From positions 1-64,000 of the forward strand of contig JAJBTQ010000003.1 of the NCBI GenBank assembly GCA_020860755.1: a DNA stretch of 64,000 bases, given 5' to 3'. Position 1 is the stretch's first letter; each line of letters begins with the position of its first letter. This document shows positions 63,317-64,000 of the stretch, piece after piece. This DNA comes from Lachnospiraceae bacterium (GTDB lineage: Bacteria > Bacillota > Clostridia > Lachnospirales > Lachnospiraceae). The notes under the pieces are model-generated. The model was not told the DNA's origin, made no database searches, and saw only the letters and a list, made by a program, of their open reading frames with translations. A program made the position numbers and the translations under genes.

Positions 63317-64000
63317 TCAGGCCATAGCCTTGGTACATACCTTTGCCACACGCTTTGCAAGGGCGAGAGTCGTATAGATCGGGGGATTTCCCAATGACTC
63401 CGGCAGCAGCGTGGCGTCAGCGATATACAGATTTTCAGGCAGATTGGGATTGTGAAAGCTTTCTGCTTCATTTGCGGTAAGCGGCAGCATTCCGCCGGGG
63501 TGCCCTGCATTGATCGTTCCGAGGAACATGTCTTTATTCGCAACACCCATCTTCCCGAGGATCGCTCTGCACTCGGATACGGCTGTCTTTAAGCGCTCTC
63601 TGTCTCTTCTGGTTAAGTCCTTTATCAAAGTTTGGCTGCGGCTGGCACCGGCTTCGGAGTCCGAAAGCTTGATCATCATGCTTAAGATATCAGAGGATGG
63701 CAGACGCCAGGATTTATTGAAGAAATAGCTGAGATAGTCTATGTAGGGGGAGAGCATATACCCGTCTCTCTCCATGAGGAAAGCCATGGGGATCTGATGA
63801 TCCTGCCCCGCATTCTTATATTCTGCCGCCACACAGAGTACGGGATCGACAAAAAGAGTGGGTTCGCAGGAGATCCCGGACTGTTCCAGAATGATCGGAG
63901 TGCTTAAGCCTCCGGCAGCCAGAACGATCAGATCGGCGAAGTATATTTTTGACCTCCCGTTTTCTCTTGTATAGACAAAATGCACGGTATGATCCTTTGG
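63317..64000 (-). CDS. GMC-family FAD oxidoreductase, C-terminal part
   Basis: The frame enters from beyond the right edge with no stop; the visible 227 codons are the C-terminal part of a GMC oxidoreductase. IVLAAGGLSTPIILEQSG is the conserved FAD-linked segment; GTINAGHPGGMLPL supplies the catalytic His, and IADATLLPESLGNPPIYTTLALAKRVA closes the FAD domain. The substrate is unknown. It converges with the tRNA-Leu gene. Confidence 0.88.
   Translation of the reverse strand, partial: PKDHTVHFVYTRENGRSKIYFADLIVLAAGGLSTPIILEQSGISCEPTLFVDPVLCVAAEYKNAGQDHQIPMAFLMERDGYMLSPYIDYLSYFFNKSWRLPSSDILSMMIKLSDSEAGASRSQTLIKDLTRRDRERLKTAVSECRAILGKMGVANKDMFLGTINAGHPGGMLPLTANEAESFHNPNLPENLYIADATLLPESLGNPPIYTTLALAKRVAKVCTKAMA

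Overview
The window reads as chromosomal DNA from a moderately GC-rich, butyrate-forming anaerobe of the Lachnospiraceae (Clostridium cluster XIVa) or a close relative. The evidence is strong AAGGAGG-type ribosome binding sites, a SCIFF (ranthipeptide) locus next to a fused secDF, a thl-hbd-bcd-etfBA butyryl-CoA cluster, a nine-gene V-type ATPase operon with Na+-binding ligands in subunit K, and a tRNA-Leu with an AAG anticodon. I see no prophage, insertion sequence, CRISPR array or rRNA. Almost all genes are on the + strand; exceptions are pap, a ParA-like remnant, a PHP phosphoesterase and the partial GMC oxidoreductase at the right edge.

Layout. 1-2.9 kb: end of a tRNA operon (His, Gln, Lys) with terminator, a MATE transporter and a class V aminotransferase. 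2.9-7.5 kb: polyphosphate:AMP phosphotransferase facing a metal-efflux locus (separate HMA chaperone, zntA-type ATPase, ArsR/SmtB repressor) with a consensus promoter and an ArsR-type operator. The zntA-arsR gap holds two adjacent structured elements. 7.6-13.7 kb: valS, folC, a 44-residue protein, a zinc-ribbon/TPR membrane protein and a YfcE-type phosphoesterase. 13.7-22.6 kb: a decayed ParA-like gene, fabH behind a FabT-like operator, scfA-scfB-secDF, a 49-residue membrane protein with an SDR enzyme, a cysteine-synthase homologue and a ferredoxin-type aldo/keto reductase. 22.7-33.2 kb: glyA, second copy of the structured element, then serS-carA-carB-amidase-fprA-dus. 33.3-41.4 kb: Na/Pi cotransporter behind Pho-box-like repeats, glucokinase, and the butyryl-CoA genes without crotonase. 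41.5-46.7 kb: DUF815 ATPase, beta-CASP nuclease, a methylglyoxal-synthase homologue lacking its catalytic residues, and a polysaccharide deacetylase. 46.9-56.5 kb: V-ATPase (H-I-K-E-C-F-A-B-D) and a PfkB sugar kinase. 56.5-64 kb: PHP phosphoesterase, a two-component system with a linked exported protein, a TPR lipoprotein, hflX, tRNA-Leu and a GMC oxidoreductase fragment.

How the parts fit. The core is central metabolism and energy conservation: acetyl-CoA condensation to butyryl-CoA with Bcd/Etf, one-carbon supply (glyA), pyrimidine/arginine precursor (carAB), and a rotary ATPase that probably moves Na+. Around it sit metal homeostasis, oxygen/NO detoxification (FprA) and envelope functions (amidase, deacetylase, SecDF).

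The most novel signals are non-coding. (1) A ~140-nt multibranched element occurs twice (6752-6895 and 23963-24097), with a compensatory base-pair change and mismatches suggesting the minus strand is the RNA. (2) Two matching inverted repeats, TTGTAT-N8-ATACAA, flank the V-ATPase promoter. (3) The arsR leader can form mutually exclusive pairings. (4) Two small genes (11654-11788 and 19473-19622) are easily missed by annotation.
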